From Diplonema japonicum (lineage: Eukaryota; Euglenozoa; Diplonemea; Diplonemida; Diplonemidae): a stretch of 64,000 nucleotides of DNA. A program made the position numbers and the translations under genes. Shown here one piece after another: positions 1 to 11,471 of the stretch (the first letter of the stretch is position 1; each line of letters opens with the position of its first letter). The notes under the pieces were generated by a model. It saw nothing but the letters and a program-made list of their open reading frames with translations, searched no databases and was not told where the DNA came from. Location of the stretch: positions 310,001-374,000 of the forward strand of contig OZ025683.1 of NCBI GenBank assembly GCA_964019335.1, written 5' to 3'.

Positions 1-1
1 C

Positions 2-700
2 CAGGCGGTTGTGCACTGCTGGGGGTCCACAACATTCTTCATGTCGATGCTGGCTGGTCTGCAGGGCATCAGGTCCATCGTGTGCTCGCAGATCTCGACA
101 GAGGTCGTGACGACATACGTGACGCTGCTGAAGAGCATGTTAAGACTGCCGAAGCTCTTCGAGACTGTTGGGATCGATTCCATGACAACCTATGTCGACA
201 CTACAGAGGGTATTGTGGGCCGTGTCATCGACAAGGGTCTGTCTGTGTACTCCCTGGTCGAGGCACAGGGGCAGTGCAACAGCAGTGTGTGCCACCGTGT
301 GACATTTAACTACGCGTCGCTGTACAAACACGACCAGCTGAACCAGAGGCTGCACGAAAACCTGCATGAGCTCTTTGCCGAGGCGAACATCACTGCTTTC
401 CAGCATCTTGCTATGGTAGTCCGCAAGGGCCACCTTGTCAACTGTGATGGTAAAGAGGTGTACATGCAGAACATGGCAAACCTTGATCTGCCCATCCTTT
501 TCATCAGTGGTGCCGAAAACGAGTGTTTCTTGCCGGAGGCCACCAAGAGGACGTACGAGAACTTGTGCACTGCATATGGCCCCGACAACTATTCCCGCAA
601 GGTCATTGAAGGCTACGGGCACATTGACTGCATTTTTGGGAGGAACGCCCATGTTGATGTGTTCCCGCACATCTTGGAGCACCTTAACAAGACTGCTTAG
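2..700 (+). CDS. C-terminal part of GMC oxidoreductase/cholesterol-oxidase-type protein with alpha/beta hydrolase domain (5' partial)
   Basis: The reading frame is open from the left edge to TAG at 698-700, so only about the last 232 residues are seen. They form an alpha/beta-hydrolase fold. The nucleophile elbow reads HCWGST, with Cys where Ser is usual; the acid loop is ISGAENECFLPE and the catalytic His lies in GYGHIDCIFGR. These motifs and the segment CHRVTFNYASLYKHDQLN match the hydrolase half of the roughly 1,100-residue bacterial-type GMC oxidoreductase (cholesterol oxidase-like) fusions. That match is from family memory. If right, the FAD-binding GMC half lies upstream of this window. 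A stand-alone hydrolase is the alternative. The stop is followed by A and T runs. Confidence 0.72.
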   Translation, partial: QAVVHCWGSTTFFMSMLAGLQGIRSIVCSQISTEVVTTYVTLLKSMLRLPKLFETVGIDSMTTYVDTTEGIVGRVIDKGLSVYSLVEAQGQCNSSVCHRVTFNYASLYKHDQLNQRLHENLHELFAEANITAFQHLAMVVRKGHLVNCDGKEVYMQNMANLDLPILFISGAENECFLPEATKRTYENLCTAYGPDNYSRKVIEGYGHIDCIFGRNAHVDVFPHILEHLNKTA

Positions 701-2043
701 GCATATATAAAAAAAAAAATTAAATTAAAAGTCCTCCTTTTTTTTTTTCTTCTCTTTTTTTTTCAGGCACTGCAAGCGCGCTTACCTTTTTATTATCTTC
801 CCCCTATCCCTTCCCTTTTCTCCCCCTCCCTTTCTATTTCTTTTTTTTTTGTCCGCGAGCGAATTGTGTTTTATTTTTTTTTCTCCCCTCCCATTTTTTT
901 TTTCCTTTTAAATTCGACTTCTCGAGGTTGGGGGGGGGTGATTCGTATAAAAAAAGAAGGGGGGTTGATAAGAATAAAATCTCATTTAATTGGGGAGAAC
1001 GGACTTGACACACGAAAAAAAAAGTACTGTAATTAATTTTTTTTTCCTACCTTCTCTCCCCCGTCCTGTTCTCCTTTTTGGGTTGCTCATTTCTTTTTTA
1101 AAGGTTTTTTTTTAAGGGCTTTATTTCTCTGTGCAGCTCTCTCTGAGCCAAAATGAAAATGTCCCTTGGCTGCATGCTAAGTTGCCCTTTTTTTTTTCTT
1201 CCTCTTCTTCTTGAATCTGCCCTTCCCCGAGACGTCACTTGCTCCTGTCCTTTTTTAAGGGAGAAGAAGAAAAACTGGAGACCTCCAGTTTTTTTTTTCT
1301 TTTCCCCCTTCTCTTTACTCTCTCTTTTTCTCCCGTTCGTCGTATTTCTGGTCCCTTTCTTTCACATTGCTTGCAATTTTGTGCTTTCTTCCAAAGATGC
1401 GCTAAGGCTTGCTGTGGCCAGTGCTCTTTTTTTTTTTTTTTTTTTTGCCAGAATACACCATAGAGTCGATCAACAACTTGCAGTTACAACAAAAAAAAAG
1501 AAAAAAAAAGGGGGTGAAAAAAGAAACTACTTCTATCGAGGTATCGTTCTTTGACTCCTTTTTTTTTCCCCTTTTTACACGGTCCTCTAAATGGTGTTAT
1601 CACACTTTAAAAAAAAATGAAACCAGCTATTTAATCCCCGGAGCCTCTTTTTTTCAAGTGCACCCTCTTTATTTTTTTTAAATTTTTTTTTGTAAAAGAA
1701 CCAATCTCTGCACTTGAAGCCGGCCCGGGGTTTACACACGGTTTGTTAACGTTACGCGTTCCCTCCCCCCTCCTTTTTTTTTTGTTCAGGGTGGTGTTAA
1801 CTTGACCCTCAAGTCTTCGGAAGNNNNNNNNNNNNNNNNNNNNNNNNNNNNNNNNNNNNNNNNNNNNNNNNNNNNNNNNNNNNNNNNNNNNNNNNNNNNN
1901 NNNNNNNNNNNNNNNNNNNNNNNNNNNNNNNNNNNNNNNNNNNNNNNNNNNNNNNNNNNNNNNNNNNNNNNNNNNNNNNNNNNNNNNNNNNNNNNNNNNN
2001 NNNNNNNNNNNNNNNNNNNNNNNATTTCCCCCTCCCAATCAAC

Positions 2044-2090
<47 letters not shown>

Positions 2091-2127
2091 AGCAAACACA
2101 GAAAAAAAATAAAATAAAAATAAATGA
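701..2127. other. Intergenic, pyrimidine-rich, with assembly gap
   Basis: No supportable gene. The stretch is dominated by T and C runs with short A runs; the long frames here are homopolymer translations. A polypyrimidine run ending in TTCAG at about 1785-1789 is followed by a short normal-composition segment (GGTGGTGTTAACTTGACCC...) that runs straight into the N gap, so an exon or a trans-spliced 5' end could be hidden there. Confidence 0.6.
1824..2023. other. Assembly gap (200 N)
   Basis: Exactly 200 consecutive N, probably a placeholder of arbitrary length. It is followed by a 48-base A run just before the kinase gene, so the gap probably reflects homopolymer trouble. Confidence 0.99.
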
Positions 2128-5098
2128 ATGAAAGTTATTAGCATAGCGAGTGCTAGTAACGATGACAGCAGCATCGCAACAGAAGGGATTTCGGAAATCG
2201 AGGATGCAGGCAGTTCGTTGGCTGTTGTATGTGAAGACAAGAACACAGCAAGGCGGTTGTTGGGGGAACTGCATGAAACCTTTTTCAACACGAGGAAGGA
2301 CGCCGAGGAACTAGTCAGCCAAGCAAAGGAAGTCTTCACCGCTGCCGACGTAAAAGACGGCGACAGCGCAGGGCTGATCGCAGTACGCAAGGGCATCTTA
2401 ATCAGCGCAGTTCTAGGGAAATGGTACAGCGTACTGGTCAGAGGAGAGACAATCCTCACCCTCTCTGATCCCGACAACACCGCTCACTCCGTCATGAGCC
2501 TAACCAACACAGATCGTTTCGTCTTGCTAGCAAGCAAAGACCTCATTAGAACAGTTGACATGGAAGCAGTTGTCTCCTTCGTCAGCCGCCGTCTCTCCGT
2601 CTTGGAACCTGTAGTTGTAGCACGTGAAGTAAAAGAACTATGTAACATGAGCGATTTAAGCCAGGTGTCTATTATAGATCTCACAGGCGCGGCTGTGAGT
2701 AGTAAGGTTGTGGTGAAATATTCTACTAGTTCAGTGTTGTTGCAGGAATGGGACGTGGGTGGGCTGGTGTCTTCTCAAAAGCAGAATCCGACCAATCCTC
2801 ACCCGCATCCTCTTAGTTCTCTTCTGTTTCAAGATCCATTGAACTCTTTGGGGCCCAACCCGTTGCAACCGCCGTCTTTTTCCCACTCTTCTCCTAATGG
2901 GACGAACATCGTTGTCCAGAACCCTCCTTCGCCGTTGGCTTTTGTCAACCTACGCCCGCACGTTTTCTCTCAAAATCTAGCGGCGTTTGTCATCACGGTG
3001 ATCGCTGTCTGGACCGCTTGGATGTTGGCGATAGACCATTTCGTCATCATACCGCTTGTTGTAGCTGTCGTTGGGTGGCTGCTCGCCTACGCGGTGTTCC
3101 TCTTGAAGAACATACCACCGCCAAACACCGTCTTCACCTTCATGTCGTTGATCTGTATCATCCTTTTCGATCTTATGTCTGCTGGTGTGTTCGACGCGTG
3201 GGCAGCGCTGCTCATCCCCATCATTGCAAGTTGCTCCGCAGATATTAACTTTTTCCGTTTGGTGATGTGCTTATCTGTGGGGTGGGTGATGGTGCGGTCT
3301 CTGGACGATTCGTTTGATTTCGGTATGCTGTCCTACTACTGCGCGGACAAGGAGTGCGACACGACCAGCAACGGGTGGCTTGTGAACGGGCTTTTGCTCC
3401 GGCTTTCGGTTCTAGTGGGTGTTCCGTACCTTGTTCTGTCCAACCTTGAGGTCTATGCATCGCTGTTCAGTGCCATGCTTGACTTCAAGACAACAGGAGA
3501 GGAAACAGTCTTCACCGCCCCGTTCGGGGTGAACACAAATGCGTTCGCGAAGCTGAAGAGACTGTTGTTGTTGCTGCGAACGGGGTTCCCGGACATGGCG
3601 GTGCAGGGGGGCACGCAGTCCGACACGTCCATCTCGCCAGGGTCATCCAAGACAACACCACACGCGTCCTTCTTACTACCGAAGAACGTTTCCTTCAGCC
3701 AGGCAAAGGTCGTCTCCGTGGTGCACGTCGAGTCAACAGCCGAATCCGTCGCTCACCTCACCATGATCCCCACCATCTTCGAGACGTTCAAGCTTTACAA
3801 CGGAAGCGTTCTGTCCGCATGCGGGAGAGGTATCACAGGCGCCTTCAACGCCAGTACACCCTGTTCACCCCATCAAGTCCAAGCATGTAAATGCACTCTC
3901 TCCATCCACTCTGTTTTCATCAATCAAGACTATCCCAATGCGACCCAACCCGAGGGTAGGGAGATACCATGGAACATAGGGATCGCCACGGGGATCTTCA
4001 GCACGACTGTGATGGAACAGACTACGGTGATCACATGCCAGGGTATAGAGCAGGCTCAGGAGATGGCGTCGCTGTGCTTGTCGATCAAGGCGACGGTGCT
4101 GACGACAGACAAGGTGGAGGAGGTTGCAAGGCATAGTTTTTTGTTCCGCCCCGTGGACATCGTAACGTTCAACAAGCAGCAGATAGAGACAGTCTACGAG
4201 CTGCTGATGCGGAAGAGCGAAGCGACATCCTGGGCCGTGGAGCAGAACTGCGCCTTCATCAAAGGCTTCGTCGCGTACCGAAAGGGACACTTCTCCCAGG
4301 CAAAGGCTTGCTTCAGCGAGTACCTCAGCACCATCGAAGACGTGCAGGCCAAACGGTTGTACGAAGCAGTCTGCAGCAACACGAGATGTTGCAAAACATA
4401 CGTCGGATGGGACAACGGTGGATGTGAAGTGCAGAAGGCGACACCACGATCAAGCAGCCAGACCAGCACAACCTTGCAGGATAGAAAGGAAAGCTTTCTA
4501 ATGTCCACGGAGTCCCCTGCCATGACCAACGAGGAGGACGACGTGGAAATAGCATTAAAAGGAGCCATTAAAGACGCAGAGCTGGACGCCAACGTTGACC
4601 AGCTCATCGCGTGGGGGCTGATGCCAAAAGAGAAAGCCTCCAGTGTCTCAACAGAACTTCCCTCGAAATTCGTCGATCACAAGAATCGGATCTGGCAACG
4701 CGCCAACCGCCCTTTAGGGAAAGGCGCGTTTGGTGAGGTGTGGATGGGGATGGACAGCGTGGGGGGGTTCGTGGCCATCAAGACGATCCAGCTGCCTGGG
4801 ATGCGGGTACAACAGTCGGCAAGGCGGCGGCGGAGCCAGCAGGCCCACATGAAACAAGTCGAGGATTTCGTGAAGGAGGCAGCGCTTATGAGCCAGTTGC
4901 AGCATGAAAACATTGTGACCTACATCGCAAGTGCGGTGGTGAACAACTATGTGATGGTATTCCAATTCCACTAGAAATTTCTTTTTTTTTTTTTTTTTTT
5001 TTTTAACGCCCACCAGATTGTCATGGAATACCTGTCGGGTGGTTCATTGGCAACCGTTTTGCAGGACTTTGGTGCTAGGTATGAGGGAGAAGGGGAAA

Positions 5099-5151
<53 letters not shown>

Positions 5152-5658
5152 GTAATGCCACTTTCCTCCATTCGGCGCTATGTGACAGACATAGTAGCCG
5201 GGCTGTCCTTTCTGCACTCCATGAACATCATCCATAGAGACATGAAGCCGCACAATGTGTTGATAATGATCAATGGTAGATGCAAGTTAGCTGATTTTGG
5301 GGCTTCAGCGATGCTCAACAAGATAACGGAAGGTACTGCGGGCCTGACGGGTACCCCTTTGTACATGGCACCGGAGGCTGCACGTGGGCATGCTTGCAAG
5401 GCGAGCGATGTGTGGGGTCTGGGCATCATTGTTTGCCAGCTCTTCACGGGAAAGGTGCCTTACGAGTTTTCGGGAGGATTTCCTTACTCCTCCCATCATT
5501 TCCTCTACTCTTTAGGCGGTTCTAACCCTCCTTCTCCTACCATTCCGACGTCTCTGTCTAGCAGCGCGGCAAAACTAGCAGCTGCGTGTTTGCGGCAAAA
5601 GCCATCGGAAAGACCTTCTGCGGAGGATCTGCTTTCAGAACCTTTCCTTGTAGGGTAA
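2128..5658 (+). CDS. Multidomain STE/MAPKKK-type protein kinase with degenerate PP2C-like and class III cyclase-like modules and membrane segments
   Basis: Three exons, 2128-4956, 5017-5078 and 5151-5658, encode 1,132 residues. Intron 1 is GTATTCC...CCACCAG and intron 2 is GTATGAG plus a long A run. Residues about 1-195 thread onto a PP2C phosphatase but lack the metal Asp residues (TDRFVLLASKDL where SDG is expected). Residues about 285-440 hold several membrane helices. Residues about 520-692 follow a class III nucleotide cyclase (QAKVVSVVHVES, GSVLSACGRGITGAF, WNIGIATGIF) without the catalytic Asp residues. A TPR-like stretch follows. From residue about 855 comes a complete kinase domain: GKGAFGEV, VAIK, HRDMKPHN, DFG and APE, closest to MAPKKK/STE11. 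Inference: a membrane signalling scaffold with an active kinase and two pseudoenzyme modules. The kinase call is firm; the phosphatase-like and cyclase-like calls rest on pattern reading. Confidence 0.88.
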
Positions 5659-5965
5659 AGGAACATTTGGAGGGCAAGAAGGAAAACAAAAAAAACAAAC
5701 AAAAAAAGGATGTGGGTGCTTTCCAGCGCTTTAAAAAAAAAAAAAAAGTACCGGAAAATCCAGGGGGGGAAAAAAAATGTACATAATTTACGCTCCGAAC
5801 ATGAAAGAACGGTGAGTTCCAAGGAAGTTCCAAAAAGAATTTTCCAAAAAAAAAAAAAAAAAATATTGGGGGTAAACACAGTACATAATAAGTAGAAGTC
5901 GAATTCGGTAATTATTTTACTTTTCTTCTCCTTTATTTTTCGTTCCGGGGAGTGTAAACTCTTCT

Positions 5966-5997
<32 letters not shown>

Positions 5998-6963
5998 TTC
6001 TTCGTTGCAAAGGCAAACTTGTTGGGTGAACATTAGGACGGCGTCTTTGTTTACACAACAATGCACGAAATTCTTGCTGGTTTTCTTTTTCTAAAGGTAA
6101 GAGAAAAAAGCGGGGAAAAAAAAAAAAAATAGAAGTCGTCTTAGAAAATGAATTATTTTTTTTTTCTTATTCCCTTTTCGGAAGGTTGTGTAGCGCTTAT
6201 ATATTATTAGATAACGCTTACTTATTACCATTGATATCTCTTTTTTTATTTATTTATTTATTACCCTACATAAACACTGCAAAGAGGTTTTTTTATATTA
6301 CTGACGTTAAAAAAGAATCTGCTTTCGGGTGAATATATATATTTTTTTTTATTTCTATTTTCTTTTTAGCAGTGAGCATTTTCCCCTACTGTGACGGCCT
6401 CAGCGTGTTGTTTAAAAAACACTGTGCGAGAGCCACCTCCCCTTCTCTTTTTGTTAGATATGCAAAGAAACCAAAGTACCTTTTCTATTTTTTGGCTTCA
6501 GGATCTAATCATATTTTCCCTTTTTTTTTTTTTTTTTTTTTTAAATTAAGACCTAGCTCTTTACTCTTTAGCACGCATCAGCATAAGACTCGAAAATGTT
6601 TTCTAACAGGGCGCCAACACCGGCCTCCTTTAACTCATATTTTCTTTCCATTCTGTCTTTTACACTATTTCCTACCCCCCCCTTTTTTTTGAAGAAGAAG
6701 AGGAATAGTAGCACTGCGAGAAGTAACCGGCTCCCCAGAACAGTACAGAAAGAACACACCTATGCGCAGCTTCAAGGTCTGGAGGAGGCACGGCACCCAC
6801 AACTGGTGAGCGTAAAAACCGCGAACCTTAAAAAAAGATTTGTTTTTTATTCATATTCAGGTTTCTGTTTTTCTCCTTATTTTTTCTTCTTCATATTGTT
6901 TTAGTCCTTCGTTCATACCATCACCACAGTTACCATCTGTCCTTTCAAAACACTCACAACACA
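5659..6963. other. Intergenic, A/T-run rich
   Basis: No gene recognised. A, T and ATTT runs dominate. Near 6611-6640 lies a copy of a dispersed repeat motif (GCGCCAACACCGGCCTCC) listed separately. The segment 6705-6815 has normal composition but no convincing reading frame. A polypyrimidine tract precedes the next gene. Confidence 0.55.
6611..6640. repeat. Copy of dispersed repeat (GCGCCAACACCGGCCTCC core)
   Basis: The core and its following TTTAACTCATAT tail also occur at 55714-55748, with diverged forms at 53601-53640 and 34600-34620. Here only the tail end of the longer repeat is clear. Confidence 0.6.
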
Positions 6964-8433
6964 ATGGTCTACGTTCCCACTGTTGCTACCACTACATTCG
7001 CCGCCCCTGTCGTGGTCAGGGACCCTGCGCACGCTGCGGCCAGTGCTGGGTACGCTGTCGCTGAGGCGCACACCAGGGCGGACGCTGTCAACGCTGCTGC
7101 CAATGCTGGGGTTGCTGTCAACCAGGCTGCTGCGGCAAGTACCGTAGCAGCAGCTGCGTCGCACAATGCCGCCCTCAACACCAATGCAAGCATTGCCCAG
7201 GCCCACGTGACCAACAGCGCCAGGGCCAATGAACAGAACGCCTCTGCCGCCCATGCCGCCTCCGTGCTCCGCTCCAGGGTCGCTGCCACCGACGCCGCCG
7301 TCGGAAGCGCCAACCTGAGCAGCGCCCAGACCGGCCTGGTCTCCGCAGGCGCCGTGCACAACCAGGCCGTCGCCTCCACCAACGTTGCAGCAGTGAGGGC
7401 TGCCAGCACCGAGAGGGACTTCCACGTCGCCGCCTCACGCCACCACGCCCATGAGGTTGACGCCGCCTCCAAGCAGGCCACTGCCTCTGCCGAGAACACC
7501 CGTGCCATGGCTGCCGGTGCCGAGGCCTCTGCCGCATGCACGCACCAGACCGCCGCTGCCATCTCCGCTGACGAGGCGAACGCACAGGTTGTCAGGGCGA
7601 AGGCCATGCTGGGCAGCGCAGAAGCTGCCGCCGTGGCTGCCGAGACCAGGAGGGCCGGTGCTGCCAACGAGACTGCGGCTGCGTCCGCCGCTGCTAGGGA
7701 CGCGGCACAGAGGGAGAAGGTTGCGGTGCTCGCACTTGCCGAGGCAAGCAAGAACTCCGACATTGCAAACGCCGGTGTTGCCCAGGCGAGAGCCACCCTT
7801 AACGCTGTCGTGCAGCAGGCCAACGCGTGCCAGGCGGGGCACAACATCGCGTCTGTGAACGCAGCGAACGCCGTCAACAAGCACAGGATGCAGCAGGCCT
7901 CGGCGGTTGATGCTCAGAGCGCGGCCAACGCGTCTACGCACATGGCGGGTGTGGCGGCAGTTGCTGCGGATATGAGCAGGGTGAACTCCATCAACGGGAA
8001 GGTGGACCTTGCTGCCCAGCAGGCGCAAGAGGCGGTGGCGAGGAACCACGTGAACCTTGCGCGTGCCCACACCGACGTGGCGCACAGCGAGGCTGTCAGG
8101 ACGGACGTGAACTTCGCCCACGCCAGGGCGTCGGAGATGCACGCGGGTGCCAGAGCGGCCTCGGCTGCGCAGGCCAGCGCGATCGAGACCTCCCGCATGG
8201 TTGTGCAGGACGGCAGGCTGGCGGCTGCCAAGGCCAACGAGGCTGTTGCAAGGGCCACTCAAGTGGGTGCAGTCAGTGCTGCCAACGTTGCCGAAGTCAA
8301 CAGCGCTCAGGCCCATCACGCCCACGCCGCCACCGCCACTGCCCGTACCATCCACGAGGCGTCCCCCAGCCATGTTGTCGCCTACTCCAGCCCCATCTTG
8401 TCGCCCGTCGGCAAGGTGAGGCTCGGCCTGTGA
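6964..8433 (+). CDS. Alanine-rich, low-complexity helical protein
   Basis: Encodes 489 residues beginning MVYVPTVATTTFAAPVVV and then consisting almost wholly of Ala with Asn, His, Val, Gln, Arg, Glu and Ser spaced so that a long amphipathic helix is likely. No Cys/His metal motif, signal peptide or membrane segment is obvious, and no catalytic family is recognised. Codons are strongly biased to C/G endings (GCC, AAC, GTC, CAG), as in the ribosomal protein genes of this window, which suggests high expression. The ATG lies just after a T-rich stretch and ACACAACACA. An abundant structural or cytoskeletal role is a guess. The 303-residue open frame on the opposite strand is an Ala-codon shadow. 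Confidence 0.8.
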   Translation: MVYVPTVATTTFAAPVVVRDPAHAAASAGYAVAEAHTRADAVNAAANAGVAVNQAAAASTVAAAASHNAALNTNASIAQAHVTNSARANEQNASAAHAASVLRSRVAATDAAVGSANLSSAQTGLVSAGAVHNQAVASTNVAAVRAASTERDFHVAASRHHAHEVDAASKQATASAENTRAMAAGAEASAACTHQTAAAISADEANAQVVRAKAMLGSAEAAAVAAETRRAGAANETAAASAAARDAAQREKVAVLALAEASKNSDIANAGVAQARATLNAVVQQANACQAGHNIASVNAANAVNKHRMQQASAVDAQSAANASTHMAGVAAVAADMSRVNSINGKVDLAAQQAQEAVARNHVNLARAHTDVAHSEAVRTDVNFAHARASEMHAGARAASAAQASAIETSRMVVQDGRLAAAKANEAVARATQVGAVSAANVAEVNSAQAHHAHAATATARTIHEASPSHVVAYSSPILSPVGKVRLGL

Positions 8434-8884
8434 GCCTGCTAGAGGGTAGACATAGTGTTGTGTTTAGATCCGAAAACTGAAAAAAAAAGAAAACCTGTTC
8501 ATTGTTTGTTCTTTTGTCCCCCTCCCCCTGTTAATGTTATCCATGCTCCCCCCTTTCCCCCCTCCAAAGAAAAAGGTTTCTTTTTATTTGTCCCCTTACC
8601 TTGTTGTAATTATGAAAAGAGGAAAACAAATTGTCTTTTTTTTTTTTTGCCCCCTTTATTTACTTGTGTATCTTACCGGTCCTTCCCCATTTTTTTATTA
8701 CGTCCACGCTCGTGACCGGGGTGCTCTTCTTCCTCTCTGTTTAAGTCTTCTTCTTTTTTTTCCCCCCTCCGTTCTTCGCTACTTGTAGGAGCTTTATTTT
8801 TTGTGCTCATTCGGCTTTAGGTTTCTTCCCTTGTTGTTAATTGTCTACAAAAACACAAAGAACCGTTTTCAGAAGGGAGGTAAG
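8434..8884. other. Intergenic, pyrimidine-rich
   Basis: C/T runs only. Ends in TTTTCAG at about 8868-8874, a likely splice acceptor just upstream of the next ATG. No gene seen. Confidence 0.6.
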
Positions 8885-11471
8885 ATGCCGAATGAGGATG
8901 ACGGGAAGCCTGTGGCGATCGAGACACAGGAACAAGCCGCGCAGCTAGCAGCGAAGATAGTCCACGAGTCTGGCTTAAGCAAAGACATGGTGAGCCCCGG
9001 GTCGGCAAAATTCTTGGCACATCAAATACTAGCAGACCATGTTATTGAGAGCCAGAAGCAAGAGATGGAGAAGCAGAAGGGTGAGGTCGATCGGCTGACA
9101 GCTCTCCTTGCACAGCGGAGCGGGCAACTAAAACCCGCAAGGAGCTCCTGGAGCCCACGGAATTCCGTTCCGTCTCCTATAGTGCCTCCTAACCCAAACG
9201 CTGCGGACCCGCCTGACTTCACAGACTCCATGGCACGCCCGGACTCCGCATTGTTGGGGAAGAGAGCAGCTTCCGCAGAGAAACCCATGACAGAGGACGA
9301 ACTCGTTCACAAGCTAGTCGCGCTGTTGAAGGGCGGTTCGCAGGGGGGTCTTGGCAGCAGGAAATCAAGCCGAGCGTCTGTCCGCCGCAGCGAAGGCGAC
9401 GCAAAGCGAATGACAACTGAGATCGAGTCGCTCACCGGACAGCGCACCACCGCCCTCAACGTTCCTAACTTCACAGAGCTCGCAACAAACACCATCATCT
9501 CCACCGAAGGGAAGGGCGGCGATGTCCCATTGTTCCCCGCAACCCGCCAGCTCCCACCTCTGTTCACGCCGACGACAATGCCGACACCGAACCATGAGGC
9601 CACAGAACTTCCCGTTCAGCACGACTCCTCCTGCACCACGCTCCCCCCGCCACCCTTCCAGAACATGCACGTCATCCCTGAAGATATCGACTGGGCCACC
9701 GTCAGCAGGGATGTTCTTGACGTGGTTCACGAACTGCACCAGAAGGCCATCGAGGCCGAGGAGCAGAAAACTGAGATGGAGAGCAAGTTGAACACTGTCC
9801 TTGCCTCGCCCCGAAGGTACGACGATGAGGTGTTTGAATCGCCCGTCGAGCAGCTCGGGCTGAGACAGGGCACCCAACAGTACATACCGCTCGCAGTCGC
9901 TCCTCCCACACCTCCTTTGATGCCCCAAGGCATTGGCAAACCAGCAAGCGTTGCTGGCAGCCATGCCAGCAGCATCTTCAACGCCCAGCAGAGGCTTAAC
10001 CAGAAGAACACCATCAGCGAGTCCCCTGCGCCCATCGAGGTTCAGGAGTACAACTGGAACATGGGGAACTACGGTGGGGCTTCAAAGCAAAACTCTCAGG
10101 CACCCACACCCGTTAGAAGCATCCCTTCCCCTCCACATCCCGCATCGCAGGAAGCGTCTATTGCAGGCACGCCTTTCCTCAACCCTACTCCCCGCCATTC
10201 CGCGCCTCCTGCTCCCACTCCGCACCAGTCTGCTCCCCATGTCACCCCGCACTCCATCCCTGCCAACCCCGTCTCTCACATTGAAGAGAGGAGGATGTCC
10301 TCTGCGACAGTGCAGTCTGTCGTGCAGGGCACAATGGCAATGCCAGGAGGGATCCCCATTCCGGAGACTAAGAACGAGGTGGCTGAAGCTCCTGTCGATT
10401 CGCTGCCCGAGGGGTGGAAAGAGTACAAGACAAGCGAGGGGAGGCCTTACTACTACAACACGGCATCGGGGAAAAGCCACTGGAAAAGGCCCACGGCGGC
10501 AGCGGGGAAGCCGCTGATGATCAACATCAACATCAACGTCGACAAGAGGAAGAAGAAGGGGAACTCGATGGGCAGGGACAGTTCGATGGCGCCGACAGAT
10601 GTCGCAGCGAGGATCGAAGCGGTGGAGGCGACACCAGCGCAAGAGGAGGAAGTGCCCATGCATGTCGAGACCATTGTGCAGGAGTCACCGGCTGTGGTAG
10701 AGCAGGTCCCAGAGGCTGTCCCGCTGCCGTCGATGTATTCCATGCAGGAGCAACAGGATGAGATCCAGCAACAACAGTCTGTGCAGCAAATCCAGTCTCA
10801 GCCTTCGCAGGCATATGCGGTGCCGCAGTCACAGCCCTCTGCACAGTTCCACCATTCAGTGCATAGTTCAACAGCACCGCAGCAACCTCTCGCAGCGGAG
10901 CCCGCAGAGCAACCGGTGCAAGAGGAGCCTTCCCCCCACACCCCCTCCGCACGTGTCCACCTCGCCAACCCCACCCCCGACTATGTGGTCGACGACCGCT
11001 CTGGTTCCCCCATCATCGTCCCTCCGCTGAACTCCATCACTACTGTTGTTGTGGAGGCCGCGCCTGGCTTTGCAGGTAACTCACCCCTTGCACATGGTGG
11101 CGGGGTCCAGATCCGAGGCGGAAGCATGCAGCAGGTACGAGGGGGAAAAAGAAAAAAAGAAAAATAATATAAAAAAACAGGGCAGCATGATGGTCACGCC
11201 TGACGGGAACAGGGTGGTGAACATCTCTGTGGCGGTATGACAACCAAAAAAAAAAAAAAAAAGAAAAAAAAAGTGATTTTCTTTTTTTTTCCCTTTGTAG
11301 CGATGCATTGCGTGTGGGACGACACTTACTCATGGGGCTACGTATTGCCACAACTGTGGGTATGATTTTTTTTTTTCTTTTCTTTTTTTTAAAAAAAGAG
11401 AACACAAAAAAAAAAGATGGCGAGCTGTCGCACCTGAGGTTGTACAGCGAAACCCTGTCCCTAACCAGTAG
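8885..11471 (+). CDS. WW-domain protein with C-terminal zinc ribbon
   Basis: Four exons, 8885-11134, 11181-11234, 11301-11359 and 11417-11471, give about 805 residues. The introns start GTACG, GTATG and GTATG and end in AG. I chose ATG 8885 because it follows TTTTCAG by a few bases; an upstream in-frame Met sits in the pyrimidine region. The first 500 residues are mostly disordered, rich in Pro, Ser and Gln. A WW domain sits at about 506-538 (LPEGWKEYKTSEGRPYYYN...W..P), a Pro-motif binder in known families. It is followed by the strand-like motif INININVDKRKKK. The C-terminus, visible only after splicing, is a four-Cys zinc ribbon (CIACG...CHNCGWR). The next gene repeats the last two elements. 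Probably an adaptor; partners unknown. Confidence 0.82.

Noticed and set aside
1153-1681. Open frames rich in Phe, Leu and Lys
   Set aside because: They are translations of T and A homopolymers without any family motif or codon bias.
6969-7880. 303-residue open frame on the - strand
   Set aside because: It is the mirror of GC-biased alanine codons of the + strand gene; composition explains its openness.
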